Assembly: GCF_006717095.1 (NCBI RefSeq)
Contig: NZ_VFQE01000001.1
Coordinates: forward strand, 3,906,001-3,970,000
From: Blastococcus colisei
GTDB lineage: Bacteria; Actinomycetota; Actinomycetes; Mycobacteriales; Geodermatophilaceae
Reading direction: 5' to 3'
Length of the DNA stretch: 64,000 nucleotides
The notes under the pieces were generated by a model. The model did not search any database, had not been told where the DNA came from, and saw nothing but the letters and a program-made list of their open reading frames with translations. A program made the position numbers and the translations under genes. Shown here piece after piece: positions 7,613 to 15,631 of this stretch (the first letter of the stretch is position 1; every line of letters begins with the position of its first letter).

Positions 7613-8476
7613 GTGCACCATCGCGCACGCACCGCCCGCCCCGGTTACTCAGAGAACGGGGCGCGCGGTGCGGTGCGCATCGTCGGGGAGTACCCCCCGC
7701 CACTCCCATCGGCGCGAGCGTCGAGCACTGACGCCGAGCTTGGAGCCCTCCTCGCCCGGCCGCCCCGAGTCACCCGCTACGGACAGCCCAGTCGCCGCGG
7801 TGCCCGGAGCGCCCGGCCACGCGCCGCCCGTGTCTGGGCGGGCACCTCGGCGGCGCTCGCCGCCGCAGGGATCGCAGCGGTCGTCGTCCTGCCCCAGAAC
7901 ACGAGTGACCCCGTTCGACTCGACGTTCCCCTCGCCGTGGTCGCCCCGCCGGTTCCCGCGACCGCGACTCCGTCCGCGCCTCCTGCAGAGCTGGTCAGTT
8001 CGACGGTCACTGCACCGCAACTGCCGGCCAGTAATCCCTCTTGGGTCCAGATACCGGCCCTCGGAGTCACATCCAGGATCGTGGAGCTCGGCCTGGAGCG
8101 GGACGGCTCCATGGAGGTTCCGCCGGGCGCCTATCCCGTGGGCTGGTACGACGGCAGCCCCACACCCGGCCAGCTCGGGCCCGCTGTACTTGCCGGCCAC
8201 GTCGACTGGGAGGGCGAACCAGGCGCCTTCTACGCGTTACGGGAGTTGCGTCCCGGGGACACCGTCGTCGTAGACCGCGCCGATGGCACCGTCGCGACCT
8301 TCCTCGTCGACCGCGTCGAGGAGCACGCCAAGGACGACTTTCCGACCGAGGAGGTCTACGGCGACATCGACCACGCCGGTCTGCGCCTGATCACCTGCGG
8401 TGGAGCGTTCGACGAAGGCACGGGGGACTATCAGGACAACATCATCGTGTTTGCCAGCCTCGAAGCGGTCGGCTGA
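7613..8476 (+). CDS. Class F-like sortase
   Basis: The product has a cytoplasmic N-terminus, a membrane anchor at about residues 73-93 (VWAGTSAALAAAGIAAVVVL), a Pro/Ala-rich linker, and a C-terminal sortase barrel. The sortase His lies in VLAGHVDWEG and the Cys in LRLITCGGAFD. I see no Arg after the Cys (GGAFDEGTGDYQDNIIVFASLEAVG read in pieces), where sortases usually have their third catalytic residue. The first GTG (7613) directly abuts the tandem repeat without a ribosome site; GTG at 7673 is a good alternative. Pairing with the upstream surface protein suggests that protein is its substrate, which is inference. Confidence 0.82.
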   Translation: MHHRARTARPGYSENGARGAVRIVGEYPPPLPSARASSTDAELGALLARPPRVTRYGQPSRRGARSARPRAARVWAGTSAALAAAGIAAVVVLPQNTSDPVRLDVPLAVVAPPVPATATPSAPPAELVSSTVTAPQLPASNPSWVQIPALGVTSRIVELGLERDGSMEVPPGAYPVGWYDGSPTPGQLGPAVLAGHVDWEGEPGAFYALRELRPGDTVVVDRADGTVATFLVDRVEEHAKDDFPTEEVYGDIDHAGLRLITCGGAFDEGTGDYQDNIIVFASLEAVG

Positions 8477-8743
8477 CACTCGAGCGCCTCCGCCGTCCCA
8501 GCGGGCCGTTCTACGTCGGGAGCAGTCAGTTGCAGGCGCTGCGGATGCGCCACCGGCGAAGAGTCGTTGGCAAGTGTGGCCGGGTCGCACTGAAGGCGCC
8601 TTCAGGGCGCACGTTGCCCGACGTGGCACTGGTTCGGCACACGACTCCTCCCGCTCGCAGGCACCCCTCTCACTCCCATCGCTGTGCGCCCCGCACGATC
8701 CCGCTCTCGACGTGCGAGAACTGTCGTACCCCGACCCTAGCGT

Positions 8744-10225
8744 GTGGGTGTGCCTCGGATCTCCGGCTCCTCGACCGTCGAGGGCGTGCTGATCGACTGG
8801 TTGCTCGACCAGCCGGTCAGCCCGTCGCGGCTGCCGGTGGCGTTGCTGTCGAAGGAGCAGGTAGCCGCGGAGCTGCACCAGCAGCAGCGCCGGCAGGCGA
8901 TGGCTGCCGCCTATGAGGCGGAGTTGATCGTGCGGCTGGCCGAGCTGACCTCCGACGAGCACGACCCGCCGCCCGGTACCCCGGGGGCGCGCAAGCCCGG
9001 CTGGGCGGCCGGGAACGATCCGGTCGGGGTAAGTGAGTTCTTCGCCGGGGAGCTGGCGATGGTGCTCAACCGCGGCCGCGGCACCGCCAACCACCTGCAC
9101 CACCGGGCGCGGGTGTGGCACGAGAACCTGCCCGCCACCTACCGCGCGCTCTCCCGGGGGGAGCTGGATCTGGCCCGCGCGGCGGCGCTCGCGGACGTGC
9201 TCGGGAGCACCCGCCCCGACCTGGCGCGGGCGATCGAGACCATGCTGCTGCCCGAGGCGGTCGACCTGTCCGTGGCCAGGCTGAAGACCCGGGCGCTGGA
9301 GCTGCTGCTCGCGCTGGACGCCACGGCTGCCGATGAGCGCCGCGAGCAGGCCAAGCGCTGCGCCGACGTCTTCCTGCAGCCCGGCTCCGACGGCATGGCC
9401 ACCCTCGGCGCGGAACTGGCCGCCGATGAGGCGGCCGAGGCCTACACGGTGATCGACCAGCTGGCCACGATGGCCAAGGCCGACGGCGACCCACGCCCGA
9501 TCGCCCAGATCCGCACCGAGCTGTTCTCCCTGCTGCTGCGCCGCCCCGGCGGGCACGACCAGCCCGACGCCACCGCCCATCTGACGATCACCGCCACCCT
9601 CGACTCCCTGCAGGGCGGATCCACGCAGGCGGGGTCGGTCAACGGGCTGGCGATCACCGCGGCGCACGCCCGCGACCTGCTCGCCCGGATCGGCGCCCTG
9701 GGCCTGCAGACACCGCACGGCGGCACTCTGACGTTCGCGATCACCGACGCCGACGGCCGGCTGCTGGCCACCACCACGGTCGCCGAGCTGCTGCGGGTGG
9801 CGAAGAAGGGCTGCGCCGAGCATCCGGGCGGGAACTGCGGCTGCCCGGTGCTCGGCACGCCCCCGGACACCGATCGCTACGAGCCCACCGACCGGCAGGA
9901 AGCGTTCGTCAGGACCAGGGATCGCACCTGCCGGATGCCCAACTGCGGGCAGCGGGTGGGTTGGGCCGATCTGGACCACGTCATCCCGCACGCCTGCGAC
10001 GGTGCGACGACGTGCACGAACCTCTGCTGCCTGTGCCGCTCTGATCATCGGCTGAAGACCTTCGCCCGCGGCTGGCGCTTCGTCATGGACCCAGACGGCA
10101 CCCTGCACGTCACCACCCCCTCCGGCATCACCCGCACCACCCGGCCCCCGGGCCTGCGCACACCCCCGCCCGAGCCGCCCGAGCCGCCACCGGCCGAATC
10201 GAACAGCGACCCGCCGCCGTTCTAG
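8744..10225 (+). CDS. DUF222/HNH endonuclease-domain protein (13E12 repeat family)
   Basis: The 493-residue protein is a typical actinobacterial DUF222-HNH protein. A long helical DUF222 region (about residues 30-330) is followed by an HNH nuclease motif near the C-terminus: RTCRMPNCGQRVGWADLDHVIPHA, then LCCLCRSDHRLK, with Cys pairs for zinc and the HNH His residues. The tail is proline-rich. Such genes are present in many copies in these genomes, and their function is not settled; a mobile or DNA-processing role is usually assumed. GTG at 8744 or 8750 may start it. A promoter-like region lies in the 267 bp upstream, which otherwise holds nothing I recognise. Confidence 0.88.
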   Translation: MGVPRISGSSTVEGVLIDWLLDQPVSPSRLPVALLSKEQVAAELHQQQRRQAMAAAYEAELIVRLAELTSDEHDPPPGTPGARKPGWAAGNDPVGVSEFFAGELAMVLNRGRGTANHLHHRARVWHENLPATYRALSRGELDLARAAALADVLGSTRPDLARAIETMLLPEAVDLSVARLKTRALELLLALDATAADERREQAKRCADVFLQPGSDGMATLGAELAADEAAEAYTVIDQLATMAKADGDPRPIAQIRTELFSLLLRRPGGHDQPDATAHLTITATLDSLQGGSTQAGSVNGLAITAAHARDLLARIGALGLQTPHGGTLTFAITDADGRLLATTTVAELLRVAKKGCAEHPGGNCGCPVLGTPPDTDRYEPTDRQEAFVRTRDRTCRMPNCGQRVGWADLDHVIPHACDGATTCTNLCCLCRSDHRLKTFARGWRFVMDPDGTLHVTTPSGITRTTRPPGLRTPPPEPPEPPPAESNSDPPPF

Positions 10226-10248
10226 TCGTAGAGGGATCAAGCAGGGCG

Positions 10249-10280
10249 TGCCGGCCCGCCGAGCAGTCGACGGGCCGGCA
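10249..10280. terminator. Stem-loop after the HNH gene
   Basis: A perfect 10-bp inverted repeat, TGCCGGCCCG (10249-10258) and CGGGCCGGCA (10271-10280), with a 12-base loop lies 23 bp after the HNH stop. Its position suits a factor-independent terminator in high-GC DNA. Confidence 0.6.
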
Positions 10281-10401
10281 GCGTCCCTGGCGACTCAGCC
10301 CTGGAACCGAGGATCCGCCGCCGTTCTGACGAGCTCCGCGGCGACTCCCTCGGGGCGATCTCCGTTTGACACCTCGACATCGATCGGTGTCGCATGGAGG
10401 C

Positions 10402-10608
10402 ATGACCGGTGCCGTTGACCTGCTGACGATGGACGGCCTGAGCATCATCGGGACGCTGGGCTTCTTCGTGCCTGCGGCGATCCTCGTCGCGCTCGTGGTC
10501 GGAGCCGTCGTGCGCGACCGTCGGATCAGCGCGCGGGAAGACGCCGCCGAGGCCGACCGGGCCGCGATGCAGCGCGAGGAGATCCCTACTCCGCCTCGAG
10601 CTGACTGA
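10402..10608 (+). CDS. Small single-pass membrane protein
   Basis: A 68-residue protein starting at ATG 10402, with GGAGG 3-7 bp ahead. It has one membrane helix at about residues 15-37 (LGFFVPAAILVALVVGAVV) and then a charged cytoplasmic tail (RDRRISAREDAAEADRAAM). It overlaps the 3' end of the convergent MerR gene by 23 bp. I do not recognise the family. The clear ribosome site and helix support it as real. Confidence 0.6.
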   Translation: MTGAVDLLTMDGLSIIGTLGFFVPAAILVALVVGAVVRDRRISAREDAAEADRAAMQREEIPTPPRAD

Positions 10609-11398
10609 GGGCCGTCTCCAGCGCCGTCCCCACCGCGGCGGCCATCTCCGTGCGGAAGGCGGCGAGGACCGCCTGCGCCGCTGCCGGCTGCAACCGGGTG
10701 ACGGTGTCCCGCACCGCATCCAGCTGCTCCCTGGGCGCCCCCGCGTCGACGAACGCCTGCCAGCCGGTCGTCACGAACATCTGCACGTACGTCTGCGCGA
10801 TCTCCCGGACGTGCTCGTTGACCTTCGCCTGGGCGACGATGAGCTCCTCCGGCGGAACACCCAGGCGGACGACCTGCAGCCCCGCCGTCAACAGCGCCGG
10901 GTCCATGACGCGCAGGGCGCCCTCGTCGTCCAGCCGGTGCACCAGCCCGATCTCGACCAGCCGGTCGACCAGCGCCGGGTCCTCGGGGACGCCGGCGCGG
11001 GCGGCGAGCTCGGCGCCGGTGATCGTCTCGGGCTCCGGGGGGAGCCAGGGAGCCAGCAGCGCCCGGTGCAGGGCGAGCGTCGCGGTGCTCGCGTTCGCCG
11101 GCGCCGACGCCAGCGTCCGCTCGATCATCGCCAGCGAGTAGCCCTCTGCCAGCATCTCCCGGACCAGCATGAGGCGGGCCACGTGCTCGCGGCCGTAGTA
11201 GCCGGTGCGCCCCACCATGCGGGGTGGCGGGAGCAGCCCACGGGCGGAGTAGGCGCGAAGGTTGCGGACGGTGACCCCGACGCGGGCCGCCAGCTCGTCG
11301 ACCGTCAGCTCACGACCGGATCCGTCATCGGGCACGGGGAAGTCCGTCGCCGTGGTCACGAACACATCCTCGTCATCGTGACCCCACGGTAAACGCAT
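10586..11398 (-). CDS. MerR-family transcriptional regulator
   Basis: A winged-helix MerR domain lies near the N-terminus: ELTVDELAARVGVTVRNLRAYSARGLLPPP, then GYYGREHVARLMLVREMLAEGYSL. It is followed by a long helical C-terminal region (total 270 residues) without cysteine ligands for metals. Known regulators of this type bind the promoter of a divergent operon. Here that is the membrane/cupredoxin-like/membrane operon starting at 11469. The first Met is at 11398; GTG at 11365 (VTTATDF) is an alternative. The ligand is unknown. Confidence 0.85.
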   Translation of the reverse strand: MRLPWGHDDEDVFVTTATDFPVPDDGSGRELTVDELAARVGVTVRNLRAYSARGLLPPPRMVGRTGYYGREHVARLMLVREMLAEGYSLAMIERTLASAPANASTATLALHRALLAPWLPPEPETITGAELAARAGVPEDPALVDRLVEIGLVHRLDDEGALRVMDPALLTAGLQVVRLGVPPEELIVAQAKVNEHVREIAQTYVQMFVTTGWQAFVDAGAPREQLDAVRDTVTRLQPAAAQAVLAAFRTEMAAAVGTALETALSQLEAE

Positions 11399-11468
11399 CG
11401 TTCTATGTATCAGTTGTCGATGTCACCGTGATGGGTGTTCCATGGCCGCATGGCCTCAGGAGGTTTCC

Positions 11469-13316
11469 GTGCTGCTCGCCGCTGACACACGTCCGGCCGG
11501 GGGCGCCGCGATCGGCGAGGTGATCCTGGCGACGGGAATCGGCCTCGGACTGACTGCAGTGCTGCTCGGGCTGGTGTTCCTGCACCGGACCCGGAGGTCG
11601 ACGGTCCTCACCCGGGTCGGGAACCGGCTGGGCGCGGCGACCGGCGTCCCCGCATGGGTCGCCCTGCCGACCATCCTGACGACGGTCTCGCTGCTGGTCG
11701 CGCTGCTCGGGATGCTGTGGGACATCGCCCTGCACATCGGCGTGGGCCGCGACGAGGGCCCGCTGGCCAACCCTGCGCACTTCCTCATCCTCTTCGGGCT
11801 CTTCGGCGTCTTCGCCGGCGGCGTGCTGGCCTGCGCGATGCCCCTCGACGAGAAGCCCGGGCCGTCCTCGGTCCGCTTCCTGCGTGGCTGGGACGTTCCG
11901 GTCGGCGGCATCATCCTGACCGCCGCCGGCTTCTACGCCCTCCTCGGCTTTCCCCTGGACGACGTCTGGCACCGGATGTTCGGCCAGGACGTCACGCTGT
12001 GGGGCCCGACCCACCTGATGCTGATCGGCGGCGCCGGGCTGTCCATCGTCGGGCTGCTGCTCCTGGAGCAGGAGGGCCACGGTGGGCTCTCGACCGACGA
12101 CGGCGACCGGAAGGTCGGCCGGACGGCCCGGTTCGTCCGCCAGGCGTCGGCGATGGGCGGGCTGCTGCTGGGCATGTCGGTCTTCCAGGGCGAGTACGAC
12201 TTCGACGTCCCGCAGTTCCGGCTGGTGCTGGAGCCGCTGATGATCGCCGGTGCCGCAGGCATCGCACTGGTCGCCGCCCGGCTGTTCATGGGCCGCGGGG
12301 GCGCGCTGGCCGCCGCGGCGTTCTTCCTGGTCATCCGCGGAGCGATCGCACTGATCGTCGGGCCGGGGTTCGGCGAGATCCTGCCGAGCTTCCCGCTCTA
12401 CCTGGGATCGGCGATCGTCGTCGAGCTGCTGGCTCTGCCGGTTCCGCTGGTCCGCCGTCCGCTCGTCTTCGGCGCCGTCGCCGGCGTCGCGATCGGCACG
12501 GTCGGGCACGCCACCGAGTGGGGCTGGACGCAGTTCACCCAGACGCTCTCCTGGCGCAGCGACATCCTCGTCGAGGGGACGATCATGGCGATCGCGGGTG
12601 GCGTCGTCGGCGGTCTGCTCGGTGCGCTGCTGGCCTCCGGCCTCCGCCGCCGTCTCCCCCGCCCCGCCGTGGCGCGAACCGTCCTGGCCGGCTCCCTGGT
12701 GGTGCTGGCCGCCGCCGTCGCCAACGGCCTGCTGGCGACCGTGCCCGACGACCTCGAGGCCACCTTCGGCATCGAGGACGTCCAGCAGGACCCGCGGACG
12801 GCGAACGTCACCGTCCAGCTCGACCCGTCCGGCTTCGTCGACGACCCCGCCTGGGTGCAGATCACCTCGTGGCAGGGCGACGGCCTGGTCGTCACCCCGC
12901 TCGAGCAGACCGGCGAGGGCGCCTACCGGACGACGGAGCCGGTTCCCCTGCACGGCACCTGGAAGACGCTGCTGCGCATCCACGACGGGCGCGTCCTCAC
13001 CGCGATGCCGATCTACCTGCCCGCCGACGAGGCGATCGGCGAGGGCGAGGTCCCGGCCGAGGACGGCATGACGCGCGAGGCCATCCCGGAGATCGACATC
13101 CTCCAGCGCGAGCTCAGGGACGCCGAGGGCGGTCTCTGGACGGCGTCCAACCTCGTCGTGCTGTTCTGCACACTCGCCCTCATCGGCGTGATCTCGTGGG
13201 GTGTCGGGCGCTACTCCCGACGGGCCGACGACCGCGAGCGCTACCCGGACACCTCGGCCGACCCGCCGGCCGACGACGAGACCGTCCGCCCGGCCAGCGA
13301 GCTCGGCAGCCGCTGA
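11469..13316 (+). CDS. Polytopic membrane protein of unknown function
   Basis: The 615-residue protein has about 12 membrane helices in the first 420 residues. An exported or loop domain (about residues 430-560: VTVQLDPSGFVDDPAWVQITSWQ...GTWKTLLRIHDG) and a last helix (NLVVLFCTLALIGVISW) follow. GTG at 11469 was chosen because AGGAGG stands 5 bp ahead; the in-frame ATG at 11442 has no such site. The extracytoplasmic domain resembles the beta-sandwich of FixH/copper-associated proteins only vaguely. It heads an operon with a cupredoxin-like lipoprotein and a second membrane protein, divergent from MerR, so a metal or redox role is plausible but unproven. Confidence 0.7.
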   Translation: MLLAADTRPAGGAAIGEVILATGIGLGLTAVLLGLVFLHRTRRSTVLTRVGNRLGAATGVPAWVALPTILTTVSLLVALLGMLWDIALHIGVGRDEGPLANPAHFLILFGLFGVFAGGVLACAMPLDEKPGPSSVRFLRGWDVPVGGIILTAAGFYALLGFPLDDVWHRMFGQDVTLWGPTHLMLIGGAGLSIVGLLLLEQEGHGGLSTDDGDRKVGRTARFVRQASAMGGLLLGMSVFQGEYDFDVPQFRLVLEPLMIAGAAGIALVAARLFMGRGGALAAAAFFLVIRGAIALIVGPGFGEILPSFPLYLGSAIVVELLALPVPLVRRPLVFGAVAGVAIGTVGHATEWGWTQFTQTLSWRSDILVEGTIMAIAGGVVGGLLGALLASGLRRRLPRPAVARTVLAGSLVVLAAAVANGLLATVPDDLEATFGIEDVQQDPRTANVTVQLDPSGFVDDPAWVQITSWQGDGLVVTPLEQTGEGAYRTTEPVPLHGTWKTLLRIHDGRVLTAMPIYLPADEAIGEGEVPAEDGMTREAIPEIDILQRELRDAEGGLWTASNLVVLFCTLALIGVISWGVGRYSRRADDRERYPDTSADPPADDETVRPASELGSR

Positions 13317-13344
13317 CCCCCCTCCCGGACCCGGAGGTCCGCTC

Positions 13345-13779
13345 GTGCTCCTTCGTACCGCCCACCTGCGCGTTGCCCTGGCCGGTGTCGCGCTGGCCGC
13401 CGTCCTGACCGGCTGCGCCGGCACCGACTCCGAAGCCGCGCCGAGCAGCAGTTCGTCGCCCTCGGCCGCACCCAGCGGCTCCTCCTCGTCGGCATCGGCA
13501 CCGACGAGTGCGGCGACGGGTCAGCGGATCGAGGTCACGGTCACCGGCGGCCAGGCCGGCGGGGACACCGGCCGGGTCCCGGTCGCCGCCGGCGAGCAGG
13601 TCACGCTGGCCGTCACCTCCGACGTCGCCGACGAGGTGCACGTGCACGGCTACGACCTGACGGCGCCGCTCACCCCGGGCGAGCCCGCCGAGCTCACCTT
13701 CGCCGCGACCATCCCCGGGGTCTTCGAGGTGGAGCTGCACGACGCGCACACGGTGCTGCTCTCGCTCCAGGTGGGATGA
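13345..13779 (+). CDS. Cupredoxin-like lipoprotein
   Basis: A 144-residue protein from GTG 13345, with GGAGG 7 bp ahead. The signal peptide ends in the lipobox AVLTGC. A Ser/Pro/Ala linker (about residues 30-60) leads to a small beta-barrel domain with VTVTGGQ, VTLAVTSDVADEVHVHGYD and VFEVELHDAH. The His residues in HVHGYD and ELHDAH sit where plastocyanin/azurin-like domains bind copper, but no Cys or Met ligand follows, so a type 1 site is incomplete. It lies between two membrane proteins in one operon (10 bp to the next start). It probably acts at the outer face of the membrane. Confidence 0.75.
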   Translation: MLLRTAHLRVALAGVALAAVLTGCAGTDSEAAPSSSSSPSAAPSGSSSSASAPTSAATGQRIEVTVTGGQAGGDTGRVPVAAGEQVTLAVTSDVADEVHVHGYDLTAPLTPGEPAELTFAATIPGVFEVELHDAHTVLLSLQVG

Positions 13780-13789
13780 GCGCGGTCGG

Positions 13790-15094
13790 GTGAACCTCCT
13801 CGCGCACGGGGTCGGCTCGCGGACCGACCTGCCGATCCCGCTCGGCCTCGCGCTCTACGGCGCCGGGGCGGCGATCCTGATCAGCTTCGTCGTCCTGCTG
13901 ACGTTCTGGCGGACGCCGAAGCTCGGCGGGCCCGACTCCGGCCGGCCCGTCCCGGGCGCGCTCCAGCGGGCCGTCGACAGCACCGCCGTCCGGACCGTCC
14001 TGCAGGCGCTGGCCCTGGCCGCCGCCGTACTGGTGACCGCCGTGGCCCTCGCCGGTCCGGGGGAGACGTCGCGGAACCTCGCGCCGTGGGTGCTGTACGT
14101 GTCGTTCTGGGTCGGTCTGGTGCCGGCGAGCCTGCTGCTGGGCCCCGTCTGGCGGGCGGCGAACCCGCTGCGCCTGCTGTACCGGGTGCTGCGCCCGCTG
14201 GCCCCCGCCCCGCCCGCTGCGGCACGGCTGCCGTCGCTCGGACTGTGGCCGGCCGCGGGCTTCCTCGTCGCGTTCCTGTGGCTGGAGCTGGTCTACCCCG
14301 GCCGCGCCGAGCCGACGACGGTCGCCGCCTTCCTGATCGGCTACGCCGTCGTGCAGGTCGGGCTGGCGCTCCGGTTCGGCGAGGAGTGGTTCGCCCACGG
14401 CGACGGTTTCGAGGTGTACTCGACGGTGGTCGCCCGCCTCTCCCCGTGGGGACGACGGGACGACGGCCGGCTCGTGGTGCGCAACCCGCTGGCCAACGCG
14501 ACGGCGGTACCGGCGGTGCCCGGTCTGGCCGCGGTCGTCGTCGTCCTGCTCGGGTCGACGGCGTTCGACGGGCTGTCCCGCACCGTGTTATGGCAGACCG
14601 GGCCGGGCGCCGCGAACGACACCTTCTCCGGAACGGTCGGCCTCATCGCCTCGATCGCGCTCGTCGCGGTGCTGTACGTGCTCGGCGCCCGGCTGTCGGG
14701 CCGTCTGGCCGGCCAGCCGGGAGCGGAGCAGCCGCGGCGGTACGCCGCCACGGTCATCCCCATCGCGCTCGGCTACACCGTGGCGCACTACTTCAGCCTG
14801 CTGATGCTCGACGGCCAGACGACCTGGATCCTCGCCAGCAACCCGTTCGGGCTGGCCGGCGTCGACCTGTTCGGCACCTACGACAACCGGGTGGACCTCA
14901 CCGCCGTCAGCTCCGACGTGATCGCGCTCGTCCAGGTCGGCGCCGTGGTCCTGGGGCACGTCGTCGGCGTGACGCTGGCCCATGAGCGGGCGCTGCTCTC
15001 GGCTCGGCGTGCCCGGGCATCGGACCAGCTGCCGCTGGTCATCGTGATGGTGCTCTTCACCGTCGGGGGCCTGGGCCTGCTCTTCGGCTTCTGA
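13790..15094 (+). CDS. Polytopic membrane protein, third gene of the MerR-linked operon
   Basis: The 434-residue protein has about ten membrane helices from end to end (for example LALYGAGAAILISFVVLLTF and VIVMVLFTVGGLGLLFGF). It contains conserved-looking polar motifs FGEEWFAHGDGFEVYS and GYTVAHYFSLLMLDGQTTW. Proteins of this kind in actinobacteria are sometimes annotated as fenitrothion hydrolase. I recall that label only by pattern and would not assign the activity. It starts 10 bp after the cupredoxin-like lipoprotein and is surely co-transcribed. Confidence 0.7.
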   Translation: MNLLAHGVGSRTDLPIPLGLALYGAGAAILISFVVLLTFWRTPKLGGPDSGRPVPGALQRAVDSTAVRTVLQALALAAAVLVTAVALAGPGETSRNLAPWVLYVSFWVGLVPASLLLGPVWRAANPLRLLYRVLRPLAPAPPAAARLPSLGLWPAAGFLVAFLWLELVYPGRAEPTTVAAFLIGYAVVQVGLALRFGEEWFAHGDGFEVYSTVVARLSPWGRRDDGRLVVRNPLANATAVPAVPGLAAVVVVLLGSTAFDGLSRTVLWQTGPGAANDTFSGTVGLIASIALVAVLYVLGARLSGRLAGQPGAEQPRRYAATVIPIALGYTVAHYFSLLMLDGQTTWILASNPFGLAGVDLFGTYDNRVDLTAVSSDVIALVQVGAVVLGHVVGVTLAHERALLSARRARASDQLPLVIVMVLFTVGGLGLLFGF

Positions 15095-15237
15095 GCCCAG
15101 GCCTGCAGATCTCCCTCAGCGGAGGGGTGAGGCGGGTGGTTCGGCTACAGCTGCGCGCTCGTCGGGCCGATGCAGAGTGTGCCGCCTACCGGCGCCATCG
15201 GGGTCCGCTGCCCCGCCTGAGCGGAAGGACCGCTTCC

Positions 15238-15588
15238 GTGATCGCTGTCACCTGCCGCAACGGCGAGTACTTCTCCGTCGACCCGACGCACATCGAACGG
15301 GTCGAGACCGACCCCGACACCGTCGTCCACCTGGTCGACGGAACCAAGTACGTGGTCAAGGAGAGCTTCGACGACGTGCTGCGCATGGTGCGTGACCACC
15401 ACTCGGCGCTGACGGTCGTGCAGAAGCGGCTGGCGGGCGGGACGGCCGAGATCGCCGACAACGCGTCGACGGTCCGGAGCTCGGCCCTCTTCGTCGAGCG
15501 TCGGCGGTACAGCCGCGACGGCGACTCCATGCGCTCGGCCGCCGACCGGCGCCCGGTCGCCGACCTCCAGGACGACGACACCGACTGA
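15238..15588 (+). CDS. FlbD-family protein
   Basis: From GTG 15238 (GGAAGG ahead) the 116-residue product opens with the FlbD fold: VIAVTCRNGEYFSVDPTHIERVE, TDPDTVVHLVDGTKYVVKES, FDDVLRMV. This matches the small flagellar protein FlbD (about 60-90 residues). A charged C-terminal extension of about 45 residues is extra. No flagellar gene is near. It may be a detached copy or a domain reused elsewhere. Family assignment is good; role is unknown. Confidence 0.75.
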   Translation: MIAVTCRNGEYFSVDPTHIERVETDPDTVVHLVDGTKYVVKESFDDVLRMVRDHHSALTVVQKRLAGGTAEIADNASTVRSSALFVERRRYSRDGDSMRSAADRRPVADLQDDDTD

Positions 15589-15631
15589 CCCCGACGCCGC
15601 CCGGCGGGGGCCGGCCGTCCGTCACCGGACG

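Noticed and set aside
8237-10240. 667-codon minus-strand ORF across sortase and HNH genes
   Set aside because: Antisense to two genes with recognisable catalytic motifs; low-complexity Gly/Arg/Val composition.
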